NCBI GenBank assembly: GCA_945637225.1
Contig: CALZDE010000144.1
Location: 1 to 5,578, forward strand
Direction of reading: 5' to 3'
DNA: 5,578 bases
DNA from: an uncultured Selenomonadaceae bacterium
Lineage (GTDB): Bacteria > Bacillota > Negativicutes > Selenomonadales > Selenomonadaceae
This document shows positions 1-5,555 of this stretch, in pieces. The first letter of the stretch is position 1. Each line of letters begins with the position of its first letter. The notes under the pieces were generated by a model that saw nothing but the letters and a program-made list of their open reading frames with translations, was not told the DNA's origin and did not search any database. A program made the position numbers and the translations under genes.

Positions 1-809
1 ATTTCCTTTGCTACTTCAAGCTGTTCCTTGATATGTGTGCCTAAGTGGTCAGGTGCGTGGGAGTCAGAGCCTATGGTGAGGATTCTGCCACCTAATTCCT
101 TGTAGAGCTTTAAGATTTCCTTGGATGGAGTCAGCTCAGGGTTGCCGTCCTTATCCTTGATACCATAGCGTACAGAGGAAGTATTGATTTCTATTCCCTT
201 GCCATCAGCAATGACAATCTTTAAAATTTCTGTGATTTTGTCCTTAACCTTTTCAAATGGGTAAAGACCTGCCTTATCGTAGCGGGAAATTAAATCGAGG
301 TGGCCTAAAACGGAATAGTCATGGAAATTCTTTACCTGACCTAAGATTTCATCGTAGTAACGCTGGTTGTATTCGTCCTGAGTACGTCCCTTCTGGAAAT
401 CCTGTCGCCAAAATTCCTTATCTTCTACCTGATGGCAGGACATGATTATGAAGTCGAAATCATAGCTGTCATAGAGCTTCTGGAACTGTGGGATAGTGTG
501 TACCTGCAAGCCAAATTCCATGCCCATTCTGATGTTTATCTTATCACCGTATTTTTCCTGCAATGACTTTATCTCTGCTACATAAGCTGGATAATCTACA
601 TTATAGTCCTTAGTGTACTTTACCACAGAGCGGATGGCAAGGCGTACTTCGTCAGTCAGTTCATTCTGGTCGGGCTTAATGCCATAGTCTACATGGTCGG
701 TAAAGCAGATATCTGTAATTCCCTTTTTAATAGCGTCCTTTACAACATCCTCCATAGGATAGCCACTGTCATCGCTGTAATAGGTATGAACGTGAAAATC
801 TGAATACAT
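1..809 (-). CDS. hisJ: Histidinol-phosphatase, HisJ/PHP family (3' end cut by window edge)
   Basis: Translating the minus strand from ATG 809-807 gives 269 uninterrupted codons that run off the window start. PHP-domain metal-binding motifs appear in order: FHVHT (H6, H8), FTDHVDYG (D38, H39), GMEFG (E98), SCHQVE (H126), GHLDLISRY (H170, D172), INTSSVR (209-214) and GSDSHAPDHLG (D249, H251). This is the set expected of the HisJ-type metal-dependent phosphatase that makes L-histidinol from L-histidinol phosphate in cytoplasmic histidine synthesis. Bacillus HisJ is about 268 aa, so probably only a short C-terminal stretch is missing. The start is supported by AGGGGGAA (815-822 on the minus strand) five bases upstream. 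No other his gene is in view, so the gene may lie outside a his operon or serve another phosphoester; PHP relatives are often annotated histidinol-phosphatase by homology alone. Family assignment is secure, substrate less so. Confidence 0.9.
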   Translation of the reverse strand, partial: MYSDFHVHTYYSDDSGYPMEDVVKDAIKKGITDICFTDHVDYGIKPDQNELTDEVRLAIRSVVKYTKDYNVDYPAYVAEIKSLQEKYGDKINIRMGMEFGLQVHTIPQFQKLYDSYDFDFIIMSCHQVEDKEFWRQDFQKGRTQDEYNQRYYDEILGQVKNFHDYSVLGHLDLISRYDKAGLYPFEKVKDKITEILKIVIADGKGIEINTSSVRYGIKDKDGNPELTPSKEILKLYKELGGRILTIGSDSHAPDHLGTHIKEQLEVAKE

Positions 810-861
810 GAAAATTCCCCCTGTACAGTATTCAATCAAAAAATATATATCATCATAATAT

Positions 862-891
862 ACTATATACATCATAGGATATTGTTGTCAA
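862..891 (-). promoter_or_regulatory. Sigma-70-type promoter for hisJ
   Basis: On the minus strand a perfect -35 TTGACA (886-891) is followed after 18 bases by TATAGT (862-867). Transcription would start near 855, about 45 bases before the hisJ ATG. The hexamers are read directly from the sequence; activity is inferred. Confidence 0.7.
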
Positions 892-914
892 GAAGAAAAT
901 AATTTCATTTGTTT

Positions 915-934
915 ACAAAGCTAAATAGCCTTGT
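915..934. repeat. Imperfect inverted repeat between divergent promoters
   Basis: ACAAAGCTA and TAGCCTTGT are 9-base arms around a 2-base centre, with one mismatch. The repeat lies between the two divergent -35 boxes, and its centre is roughly 62 bases upstream of the predicted EIIB start site, where an activator or shared regulator could bind. It matches no regulator consensus that I recognise and may be chance. Confidence 0.3.
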
Positions 935-951
935 TTAGACGTGTGTACCTT

Positions 952-980
952 TTGACAATATGCTGTTTAAGGTGTATACT
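952..980 (+). promoter_or_regulatory. Sigma-70-type promoter for the EIIB gene
   Basis: TTGACA (952-957), a 17-base spacer and TATACT (975-980) form a near-consensus promoter. The predicted start is near 987, about 40 bases before the EIIB ATG. Confidence 0.75.
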
Positions 981-1027
981 AAATAGTGAAATCATAAATT
1001 ATTGGCGTAGTTAAGGGAGCGGTTGAT

Positions 1028-1318
1028 ATGTTAAAGGTTATTACGGCTTGCGGAAGTGGCATGGGCTCTTCTCAGATTATTCAAATGAAGCTGGAAAAGA
1101 CATTTACGAAGCTGAATGTAAATGCGGAAATTCTTCATACTAATGTAGCAGAAGCAAGGGCAAAAGCTTCAAGTTACGATGTTGTAGTTTGCCCAGAGTC
1201 TCTTGCTGATACCTTCAAGGGAGTTAATGCAGTAGTTATTGGCCTAAAAAATCTTCTTTCAGAAAGAGAAATGACAGAGAAGGTTCAGAAGCAGATTATA
1301 GATGCTGGTCTTAATTAA
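1028..1318 (+). CDS. Orphan PTS EIIB component, ascorbate/SgaB-UlaB type
   Basis: This 96-aa cytoplasmic protein belongs to the small phosphotransferase IIB family (lactose/cellobiose-IIB fold). It starts MLKVITACGSGMGSS: a beta-strand followed by the phosphocysteine loop, with Cys8 as the expected residue accepting phosphate from EIIA and passing it to the sugar at EIIC. The spacing of CGSGMGSS and the later VVVCPESLADTF segment (about 53-64) resemble ascorbate-type SgaB/UlaB IIB proteins. Length is normal for a free-standing IIB. AAGGGAG (1013-1019) lies eight bases before the ATG. It is alone: its own promoter is upstream and a terminator follows within about 25 bases, so EIIA and EIIC partners must be encoded elsewhere or it has a regulatory role. 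The substrate cannot be read from the sequence. Confidence 0.88.
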   Translation: MLKVITACGSGMGSSQIIQMKLEKTFTKLNVNAEILHTNVAEARAKASSYDVVVCPESLADTFKGVNAVVIGLKNLLSEREMTEKVQKQIIDAGLN

Positions 1319-1327
1319 AAAAATATA

Positions 1328-1377
1328 TTGGTACTAAATAAGGGATTGCTCAAAAAAAGGGCAGTCTCTTTTTTTAT
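1328..1377 (+). repeat. 50-bp direct repeat, copy 1 (contains a terminator)
   Basis: Positions 1328-1377 match 4758-4807 at 49 of 50 bases in the same orientation. The single difference is A1358 versus G4788, in the hairpin loop. Identity starts about 13 bases upstream of the stem (TTGGTACTAAATA) and stops just after the T-tract, so it extends beyond the hairpin itself. Confidence 0.9.
1340..1375 (+). terminator. Intrinsic terminator after the EIIB gene
   Basis: GGGATTGCTC (1342-1351) pairs with GGGCAGTCTC (1359-1368) over ten base pairs, three of them G-U, extended by two A-T pairs at the base. The loop is seven A residues and a run of seven T ends at 1375. It lies about 20 bases after the EIIB stop and is a textbook Rho-independent terminator. 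Confidence 0.88.
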
Positions 1378-1385
1378 AAAATGTC

Positions 1386-1413
1386 TTTACGGGGGGGATA
1401 AATGTGCTATAAT
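1386..1413 (+). promoter_or_regulatory. Promoter of the tpsB-tpsA operon with a G7 spacer tract
   Basis: TATAAT (1408-1413) is a perfect -10. The -35 is weak: TTTACG at 1386-1391 with a 16-base spacer, or CTTTAC at 1385-1390 with 17. Seven consecutive G residues (1391-1397) lie at the edge of the -35 and in the spacer. The predicted start is near 1420, giving a leader of about 60 bases before tpsB. Confidence 0.55.
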
Positions 1414-1424
1414 GATAGCACATT
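1401..1424. promoter_or_regulatory. Palindrome over the tps -10 box (candidate operator)
   Basis: AATGTGCTA (1401-1409) and TAGCACATT (1416-1424) are perfect 9-base inverted arms around a 6-base centre, enclosing the TATAAT. A dimeric repressor bound here would block RNA polymerase. The regulator is unknown; the palindrome is seen and its role is inferred. Confidence 0.5.
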
Positions 1425-1432
1425 GTGGATAA
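1424..1432 (-). promoter_or_regulatory. Single consensus DnaA-box-like 9-mer
   Basis: The minus strand reads TTATCCACA, the consensus DnaA box, just after the predicted tps transcription start. It is isolated, with no cluster or AT-rich unwinding region, so it is not an origin. It may be chance. Confidence 0.25.
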
Positions 1433-1482
1433 CAGTGCTTAAGTTGTGTTTATTATGTAATTTTTAGGAGGAAAACTTTTAT

Positions 1483-2853
1483 ATGATGATTAGAAAGAAA
1501 TTAGCTGCAGCTGTTTTGTCGGTATTAAGTGTATTTGCCTTAAATGCAGATCTGCAGGCTGAAGCAGCAAATGATAACACTTTGAAAGTGACCGATGTTG
1601 TAATAGAGGGCGTTGAGGGCTACAAGGCTGATGAGATCAAGCGTCTTCTGCCAGAGCTTGACAAGTCTGATGTAGATGTAAACAAGCTTTCCAAGCAGAT
1701 TATGCTGGTGAATGATGGCAAGGCTTTCAAGGTAAATTCTGACTTCAAGTCTCAGGGAAATGGCAATTATAAAGTCGTTGTTTCTGTAGAGGATTTAAAG
1801 GATGATCAGATCACTGTAGGTATCAGCAATACTGGCAGTGACGCTACTGGCAACTGGCGTGCCAATGTAAGCTATGTAAATCGTGATGTTACTCAGAGCG
1901 GTGATACTTTGGGTGTTACTTACGGCACTTCACTGAATCACATGAAAGATGTTCATCAGGCAAGTGTTGTATATAAGTGGAGCATGCCAAAATTAGGTGA
2001 TTCTGCATATATTTCTGCAATTTACTCTGACTCTGATGCTAATTTTGATAACATCCTAAATGTAGGTAATGTTAATCTGCATTCTGATGGTAAGTATAAG
2101 GATTTTGGTGCTCATTACCAGCACAATTTCAAGTATACAAGCTACAAGAAGCAGATTTTGGATGTAGGTCTAAATTACAGAAATTACAATGGTAATAGTG
2201 AGCTTATTCTTCCTGGCCTTAAGCCATTGCCTTGGAACCCTATTGATGTATCTGAGACTGTTTTGTCTGCAACCTATTATGATGTAACCCGTCAGAAGAA
2301 TCAGGCATTCTCTTACAATGTAGGCATGGTAAGAAACTTAAATGGCGATAAGGCAGCTTACAGTGCTTATCGTGGTGGTACTGTTGTTGCTGATGATAAG
2401 TTCACCATTTTTAGGGTAGGTGCAAATTATCAGTACAAGACTAATAGTGATTGGGTATTTGGTGCAAGAATTAATGCTCAGTATACCAATGATAATTTGA
2501 CTGCATTAGAACAGCTTGGTGGAGGCGGTGTGAACAGTGTTCGTGGTTTCAGGGAGCATGTAGCATCCGGTGATAAGGGTATTTTGGGAAGCTTAGAAAT
2601 TTATACTCCAGAGTTTGCAAAGAATCACCGTTTCCTGCTGTTCACCGACATGGCAAGACTGAGCAACAATGAATATAACGTTGGTGAAAGAAGCAGAACC
2701 TTAAGCTCATGGGGTATCGGCTACCGCTTCTTAGGTCAGCAGGATTGTGGCGTAAATGTAAGCCTTGATTATGCTATGTCAATGTCTGATGGCGGTCTTG
2801 ATATGGGCAAGAACAACCGCAGATGGAACCTGATTGTTTCTTGTCAGTTCTAA
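1483..2853 (+). CDS. TpsB-like outer-membrane transporter (ShlB/FhaC family) with one POTRA domain
   Basis: This 456-aa protein should sit in the outer membrane and export the TpsA encoded next to it. Residues 1-28 form a Sec signal peptide (MMIRKK, hydrophobic core, cleavage likely after LQA26 or AEA28). Residues about 33-108 look like one POTRA domain (LKVTDVVIEG strand, helix, VNKLSKQI helix, YKVVVSVED strand). From about 110 the protein is a beta-barrel rich in alternating aromatic/polar strands, ending in F456. ISNTGSDATGNWR (about 114) resembles the first barrel strand of FhaC-like proteins, and VRGF at 353-356 is the conserved lid-loop motif of the Omp85/TpsB superfamily. The barrel, about 345 aa, fits 16 strands. 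The protein is about 100 residues shorter than FhaC because the N-terminal helix and first POTRA seem absent. AGGAGG (1466-1471) lies 11 bases before the first of two ATGs, favouring that start. tpsA follows after 18 bases. Confidence 0.85.
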   Translation: MMIRKKLAAAVLSVLSVFALNADLQAEAANDNTLKVTDVVIEGVEGYKADEIKRLLPELDKSDVDVNKLSKQIMLVNDGKAFKVNSDFKSQGNGNYKVVVSVEDLKDDQITVGISNTGSDATGNWRANVSYVNRDVTQSGDTLGVTYGTSLNHMKDVHQASVVYKWSMPKLGDSAYISAIYSDSDANFDNILNVGNVNLHSDGKYKDFGAHYQHNFKYTSYKKQILDVGLNYRNYNGNSELILPGLKPLPWNPIDVSETVLSATYYDVTRQKNQAFSYNVGMVRNLNGDKAAYSAYRGGTVVADDKFTIFRVGANYQYKTNSDWVFGARINAQYTNDNLTALEQLGGGGVNSVRGFREHVASGDKGILGSLEIYTPEFAKNHRFLLFTDMARLSNNEYNVGERSRTLSSWGIGYRFLGQQDCGVNVSLDYAMSMSDGGLDMGKNNRRWNLIVSCQF

Positions 2854-2871
2854 TAAGGAGGAGAAGAAAAA

Positions 2872-4416
2872 ATGAAATTCAATATAAAGAAAAAGTTTTT
2901 AGCAGCGGCAGTTTGCTTTGCTTTGAGTGCAAGTAATGCTTTGGCTATGCCAAGTGGTGGTACTGTTGTGGTCGGTGATGGTAACATTACTGGTGTTACT
3001 CCTGGTACTTTGGCTAATGGTGCTACTATTACTGCAACATCTAATGGTGTAATTGACTGGACTTCCTTCAGTATTGGTAATGGTGAGAGTCTGACTTTTG
3101 CATTGGGAGGGAACACCGTATTAAACCGCGTAACTGGTGATCAGCTTTCCAGTTTATTGGGAACATTGGATGCAAGCAGTGGTAATCTCATTCTTTCTAA
3201 TCCTAATGGTATTGTAGTAGGTAATGGTGCAAATATCAGTGCAAATAACTTAATGCTGACTACCTTAAGCTTAGAGAATGATGCTGTAAATAATCTGTTT
3301 AAGGATAATGACTGTATTGCAACTCTTACCAATAAAAATCGTACAAATGGTGTTACAATTAATGGTGGTATAATCGAGATTACCAAGGCTTTGGATGTTA
3401 TTGGCGGTACTGTAACTGTCGCTGATGGTGTATCTATTACAGGTATGCCAACGCCAACTGATATTCATTTAGTGGCAGCTAATAAAGTAGATGTTTCTGG
3501 TGGTGATGCAGGGGTTGTAAGTGCTGTATCTACGTCTGCAAATGTTGTTAATATTGGTACAGAAGGTGGAAGTAGTACTACATTGAATACGTACAATAAT
3601 GTTGGTTTGTATGGTGGTAGTATTAATGTCAATAATACTAATATTAAATCCAACAATATTGACATATTTGCATCTACAGTAAACAATAACAATGGTTCAA
3701 CTATAACAGCAAATACTGCGAACACTGTAAATATTAAGAATTCTCGTTTAGAGAGTAAATATGATACATTTGCAGTTGGGCATTCAGTTTCCATAAGTAA
3801 TGGTTATATCAATACATCAAATGGGCAAGTAGAAATTGCAGCAGTAAAAAAATATTCTGAAAATGCTGCTCCAGAAGCATTTTCTGATAACAAAGTAACT
3901 ATTTCCAGCGATACTATTTTTGCTAATAGTGACAGCACAATGGTTTATGCAGGTGCAGCTATTGTTGATGATAATTATTATGGCACAAAGGGACAGCAGG
4001 AGATTAATCGTGGTGATGATGGGAACGTGCATGCTATCATACTTGTAAGTTCTACCCAAAATCCAGCAAATATAAATGATATCACCGAGGATACTCCAGT
4101 AGAAAAAATCCATGAGGTAGCTAGCAAGATTACTGATGCTAATGTAGTACTTGATATTCTGAATAATATTGCAAGTGGTAATGTCAACTTATCTGATGAG
4201 AAGAAACAGCAGATTGTTCACGCTATTATGGAGTATTCTCCTGTTATGGCAGACAAAAATCAGGAAATCAAGAATCAGGATGCGGCTAGTCAGGCAGAAG
4301 GTACAGCAGCTCCGTTAGAAAATGCTTCTAATACTGGTGCAACTAGTGATAATGATGCAGAATCTGCAGTAACCGTAGATAGCAATAGTTCTGATAATAA
4401 TGAGTCTGAAGAATAA
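2872..4416 (+). CDS. TpsA-like secreted protein with haemagglutinin-type TPS domain
   Basis: This 514-aa protein is the likely substrate of the upstream TpsB. Residues 1-25 are a Sec signal peptide (KKK, hydrophobic core, cleavage after ALA25). Residues about 26-150 match the filamentous-haemagglutinin TPS secretion domain, including NGVIDWTSFSIGNGESLTF and LILSNPNGIVVGNGANISA, with the hallmark NPNGI at 110-114. Residues about 150-400 are Asn/Thr/Val/Gly-rich repeats consistent with a right-handed beta-helix. Residues about 400-460 look helical, and the last 55 or so are a low-complexity acidic tail ending SNSSDNNESEE. No toxin, adhesin or anchor domain is recognisable. It is short for a TpsA, which often exceeds 1000 aa. 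AGGAGGAG (2856-2863) precedes the ATG by eight bases and the gene is cotranscribed with tpsB. It could be an adhesin or surface protein; activity is unknown. Confidence 0.83.
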   Translation: MKFNIKKKFLAAAVCFALSASNALAMPSGGTVVVGDGNITGVTPGTLANGATITATSNGVIDWTSFSIGNGESLTFALGGNTVLNRVTGDQLSSLLGTLDASSGNLILSNPNGIVVGNGANISANNLMLTTLSLENDAVNNLFKDNDCIATLTNKNRTNGVTINGGIIEITKALDVIGGTVTVADGVSITGMPTPTDIHLVAANKVDVSGGDAGVVSAVSTSANVVNIGTEGGSSTTLNTYNNVGLYGGSINVNNTNIKSNNIDIFASTVNNNNGSTITANTANTVNIKNSRLESKYDTFAVGHSVSISNGYINTSNGQVEIAAVKKYSENAAPEAFSDNKVTISSDTIFANSDSTMVYAGAAIVDDNYYGTKGQQEINRGDDGNVHAIILVSSTQNPANINDITEDTPVEKIHEVASKITDANVVLDILNNIASGNVNLSDEKKQQIVHAIMEYSPVMADKNQEIKNQDAASQAEGTAAPLENASNTGATSDNDAESAVTVDSNSSDNNESEE

Positions 4417-4451
4417 TTTTTAGAAAAAAGTTCATAGTACGTAAATAAAAT

Positions 4452-4494
4452 AAAGAGTATCTAAGGCTGATAAATGGCTCGAAGATACTCTTTT
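4452..4494. terminator. Bidirectional terminator between tpsA and the convergent remnant
   Basis: AAAGAGTATCT (4452-4462) and AGATACTCTTT (4483-4493) form a perfect 11-bp stem with a 20-base loop. On the plus strand T-rich sequence (TTTTGATTTTT) follows; on the minus strand TTTATTTTATTT follows. It lies 35 bases after the tpsA stop and just beyond the stop of the minus-strand fragment, so it could end transcription from both sides. Confidence 0.75.
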
Positions 4495-4511
4495 GATTTT
4501 TGGCTCATGGC

Positions 4512-4757
4512 TCAAAGCATAGCCATATATTTAGGATAATCTGACTTAGGAATTTCTAAAGCTTCCATAGCAGCTTCAGCAGTTAATTTTAGATTTTTTA
4601 TCATTTTTCGTATGCTATTAGTAGCAGCTTTTTCAGCGGCTTCCTTTCTGTTCAACTCGTTTATTCTTTCTTGATCAAATAAAGTGTGCATGATGTTTTT
4701 CACCTCAACTTCCCTGCTTTTTAAATATTCGGCTAAGATGTCTGTCTTCTTACAAAT
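4512..4757 (-). pseudogene. C-terminal remnant of an Rpn-family PD-(D/E)XK nuclease/putative transposase
   Basis: The minus-strand frame ending at TGA 4514-4512 stays open back to 4757 and meets a stop at 4766-4764, inside the 50-bp repeat. With no start at that end it encodes about 81 residues: CKKTDILAEYLKSREVEVK, then NIMHTLFDQERINELNRK, a basic/alanine-rich helix, and LTAEAAMEALEIPKSDYPKY near the end. This resembles the C-terminal tail of Rpn/PDDEXK-transposase proteins, where a catalytic domain of about 200 aa is followed by a charged helical tail; the catalytic part is missing here. A short ORF could still be translated: ATG at 4691-4689 with GAGGTGA (4700-4706) eight bases upstream gives 59 aa, or GTG at 4703 with AGGGAAG gives 63 aa. 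Family assignment rests on remembered tail similarity only; an intact small protein of unknown function is the alternative. Confidence 0.55.
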
Positions 4758-4807
4758 TTGGTACTAAATAAGGGATTGCTCAAAAAAGGGGCAGTCTCTT
4801 TTTTTAT
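4758..4807 (+). repeat. 50-bp direct repeat, copy 2
   Basis: This copy matches 1328-1377 at 49 of 50 bases in the same orientation. Its left edge coincides with the broken 5' end of the minus-strand nuclease remnant, and its right edge lies 28 bases before the vapBC -35 box. Confidence 0.9.
4770..4805 (+). terminator. Second copy of the EIIB-type terminator, with no plus-strand gene directly before it
   Basis: GGGATTGCTC (4772-4781) pairs with GGGCAGTCTC (4789-4798), followed by a seven-T run to 4805. The loop is AAAAAAG, so the only change from copy 1 leaves the stem intact. The nearest upstream plus-strand gene, tpsA, already has its own terminator, so this one may only insulate vapBC from read-through. 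Confidence 0.8.
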
Positions 4808-4835
4808 CATAAAGATATTTATTAACATTTTTTTA

Positions 4836-4864
4836 TTGACGATTTAAATAATATATATTATAAT
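4836..4864 (+). promoter_or_regulatory. vapBC promoter
   Basis: TTGACG (4836-4841), a 17-base spacer and a perfect TATAAT (4859-4864) form a near-consensus promoter. The start would fall near 4871, leaving a very short leader before the vapB Shine-Dalgarno at 4874-4878. Confidence 0.75.
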
Positions 4865-4872
4865 ATATATTA
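4849..4872. promoter_or_regulatory. 24-bp palindrome over the vapBC -10 (probable VapB/VapBC operator)
   Basis: The site is two tandem copies of TAATATATATTA, each 12-mer itself a palindrome, giving a perfect 24-bp palindrome that covers the -10 and the predicted start. VapB proteins of this fold typically bind palindromes in their own promoter and repress with VapC as co-repressor, so this is the natural operator candidate. Confidence 0.65.
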
Positions 4873-4887
4873 AAGGGGATGATTATT

Positions 4888-5121
4888 ATGTTAGCGGCAA
4901 AGGTTTTTATGAATGGGCAGAGTCAGGCTGTAAGACTTCCTAAGGAGTACAGATTTACAGATAGTGAAGTAATGAGCCACAAGATTGGCAACATGGTATT
5001 ACTATTTCCAAAGGATGAGGAATGGTCTGGTTTTTTGGCAAGTTTGGATATGTTTTCAGATGATTTCATGGCAAATGGCAGAGAACAATACATTTTAGAT
5101 GAAAGAGATGATTTTGAATGA
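4888..5121 (+). CDS. vapB: VapB-family antitoxin (AbrB/MazE-type DNA-binding fold)
   Basis: This 77-aa protein neutralises the VapC encoded immediately downstream and probably represses the operon. The N-terminal half, LAAKVFMNGQSQAVRLPKEY and the following VMSHKIGNMVLLFPK, is the swapped-hairpin AbrB/MazE domain typical of VapB. The C-terminal half, WSGFLASLDMFSDDFMANGR then acidic residues, is the toxin-binding tail. An in-frame ATG at 4879 would overlap the Shine-Dalgarno; AGGGG (4874-4878) lies nine bases before the ATG at 4888, so that start is chosen. The stop overlaps the vapC start in ATGA, implying translational coupling. Confidence 0.9.
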   Translation: MLAAKVFMNGQSQAVRLPKEYRFTDSEVMSHKIGNMVLLFPKDEEWSGFLASLDMFSDDFMANGREQYILDERDDFE

Positions 5122-5528
5122 AGTATATGCTTGATACTAATATATGTATTTTTGCTATTAAGCATAAGCCAGAAGCTGTTATAAAGGCAGTTACTTCTCA
5201 TTCGGCAAGCGATATATGTATATCCTCTATTACTTATGCTGAATTAATGCATGGTGTTGAAAAGAGTCAGGCTAGGATGAAAAATCTTTTGGCATTAAAA
5301 TTTTTTCTGTCCTCTATTACTATATTGCCGTTTGGTATGCGAGCCTCAGAAGAATATGGAAAGATTGTTGCAGATTTGCAAAGTAAGGGTACGCCGATAG
5401 GTCCAATGGATACATTGATATCCGCTCATGCCAGGTCTGAAAATTTAATACTTGTGACGAACAATACAAGAGAGTTTCAACGTGTTATTGATTTGGAATT
5501 AGAAGATTGGACAAGATGTGGTCAATAA
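5118..5528 (+). CDS. vapC: VapC-family PIN-domain ribonuclease toxin
   Basis: This 136-aa PIN-domain protein is the toxin of the VapBC pair. VapC proteins are Mg-dependent endoribonucleases, usually cutting initiator tRNA or rRNA. Motifs in order are MLDTNICIF (D6), SITYAELMHG (E42), GPMDTLISAHA (D98) and LVTNNTREFQRV (N115/N116), ending in LELEDW as in MvpT/VapC of the enteric type. The acidic residues D6, E42 and D98 are all present, and the length is normal, so the toxin appears intact. It overlaps vapB by four bases and has no strong separate ribosome site, which favours coupled translation. The specific RNA target cannot be inferred from sequence. Confidence 0.93.
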   Translation: MKYMLDTNICIFAIKHKPEAVIKAVTSHSASDICISSITYAELMHGVEKSQARMKNLLALKFFLSSITILPFGMRASEEYGKIVADLQSKGTPIGPMDTLISAHARSENLILVTNNTREFQRVIDLELEDWTRCGQ

Positions 5529-5532
5529 CGAC

Positions 5533-5555
5533 TAAGAGATGTCCCCCACTTCTAT
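5533..5555. repeat. Hairpin after vapC, not a clear terminator
   Basis: CCCCCACTT (5533-5541) pairs with AAGTGG-C-GGG (5546-5555) with one bulged C and a CTAT loop. No T-tract follows, so it is a poor intrinsic terminator. Its shape resembles the subterminal hairpins at IS200/IS605 ends, but no such element is visible before the window ends. Confidence 0.45.

Noticed and set aside
257..445. 62-codon plus-strand reading frame
   Set aside because: It lies antisense within the clearly coding hisJ frame, has no ribosome site and no recognisable motif.
851..876. CATCAT at both ends of the AT-rich hisJ promoter region, suggesting an operator
   Set aside because: The copies are in direct, not inverted, orientation and the arms do not pair.
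1401..1432. Replication origin, from the DnaA box near a palindrome
   Set aside because: There is only one box, no cluster, no AT-rich unwinding element and no dnaA/rep gene.
2850..4187. Several minus-strand reading frames of 65-109 codons opposite tpsA
   Set aside because: They are shadows of the repetitive tpsA codons, with low-complexity translations and no supporting start signals.
2872..4416. Contact-dependent inhibition (CdiA-like) toxin
   Set aside because: The protein is far too short, has no VENN-type motif or toxin C-terminus, and no immunity gene follows.
4923..5201. 92-codon minus-strand frame across vapB and vapC
   Set aside because: It is antisense to two well-recognised genes and has no homology cues.
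5533..5555. Canonical Rho-independent terminator for vapBC
   Set aside because: The stem is present, but the sequence after it (GGTACCTTATTC) has no T-run.
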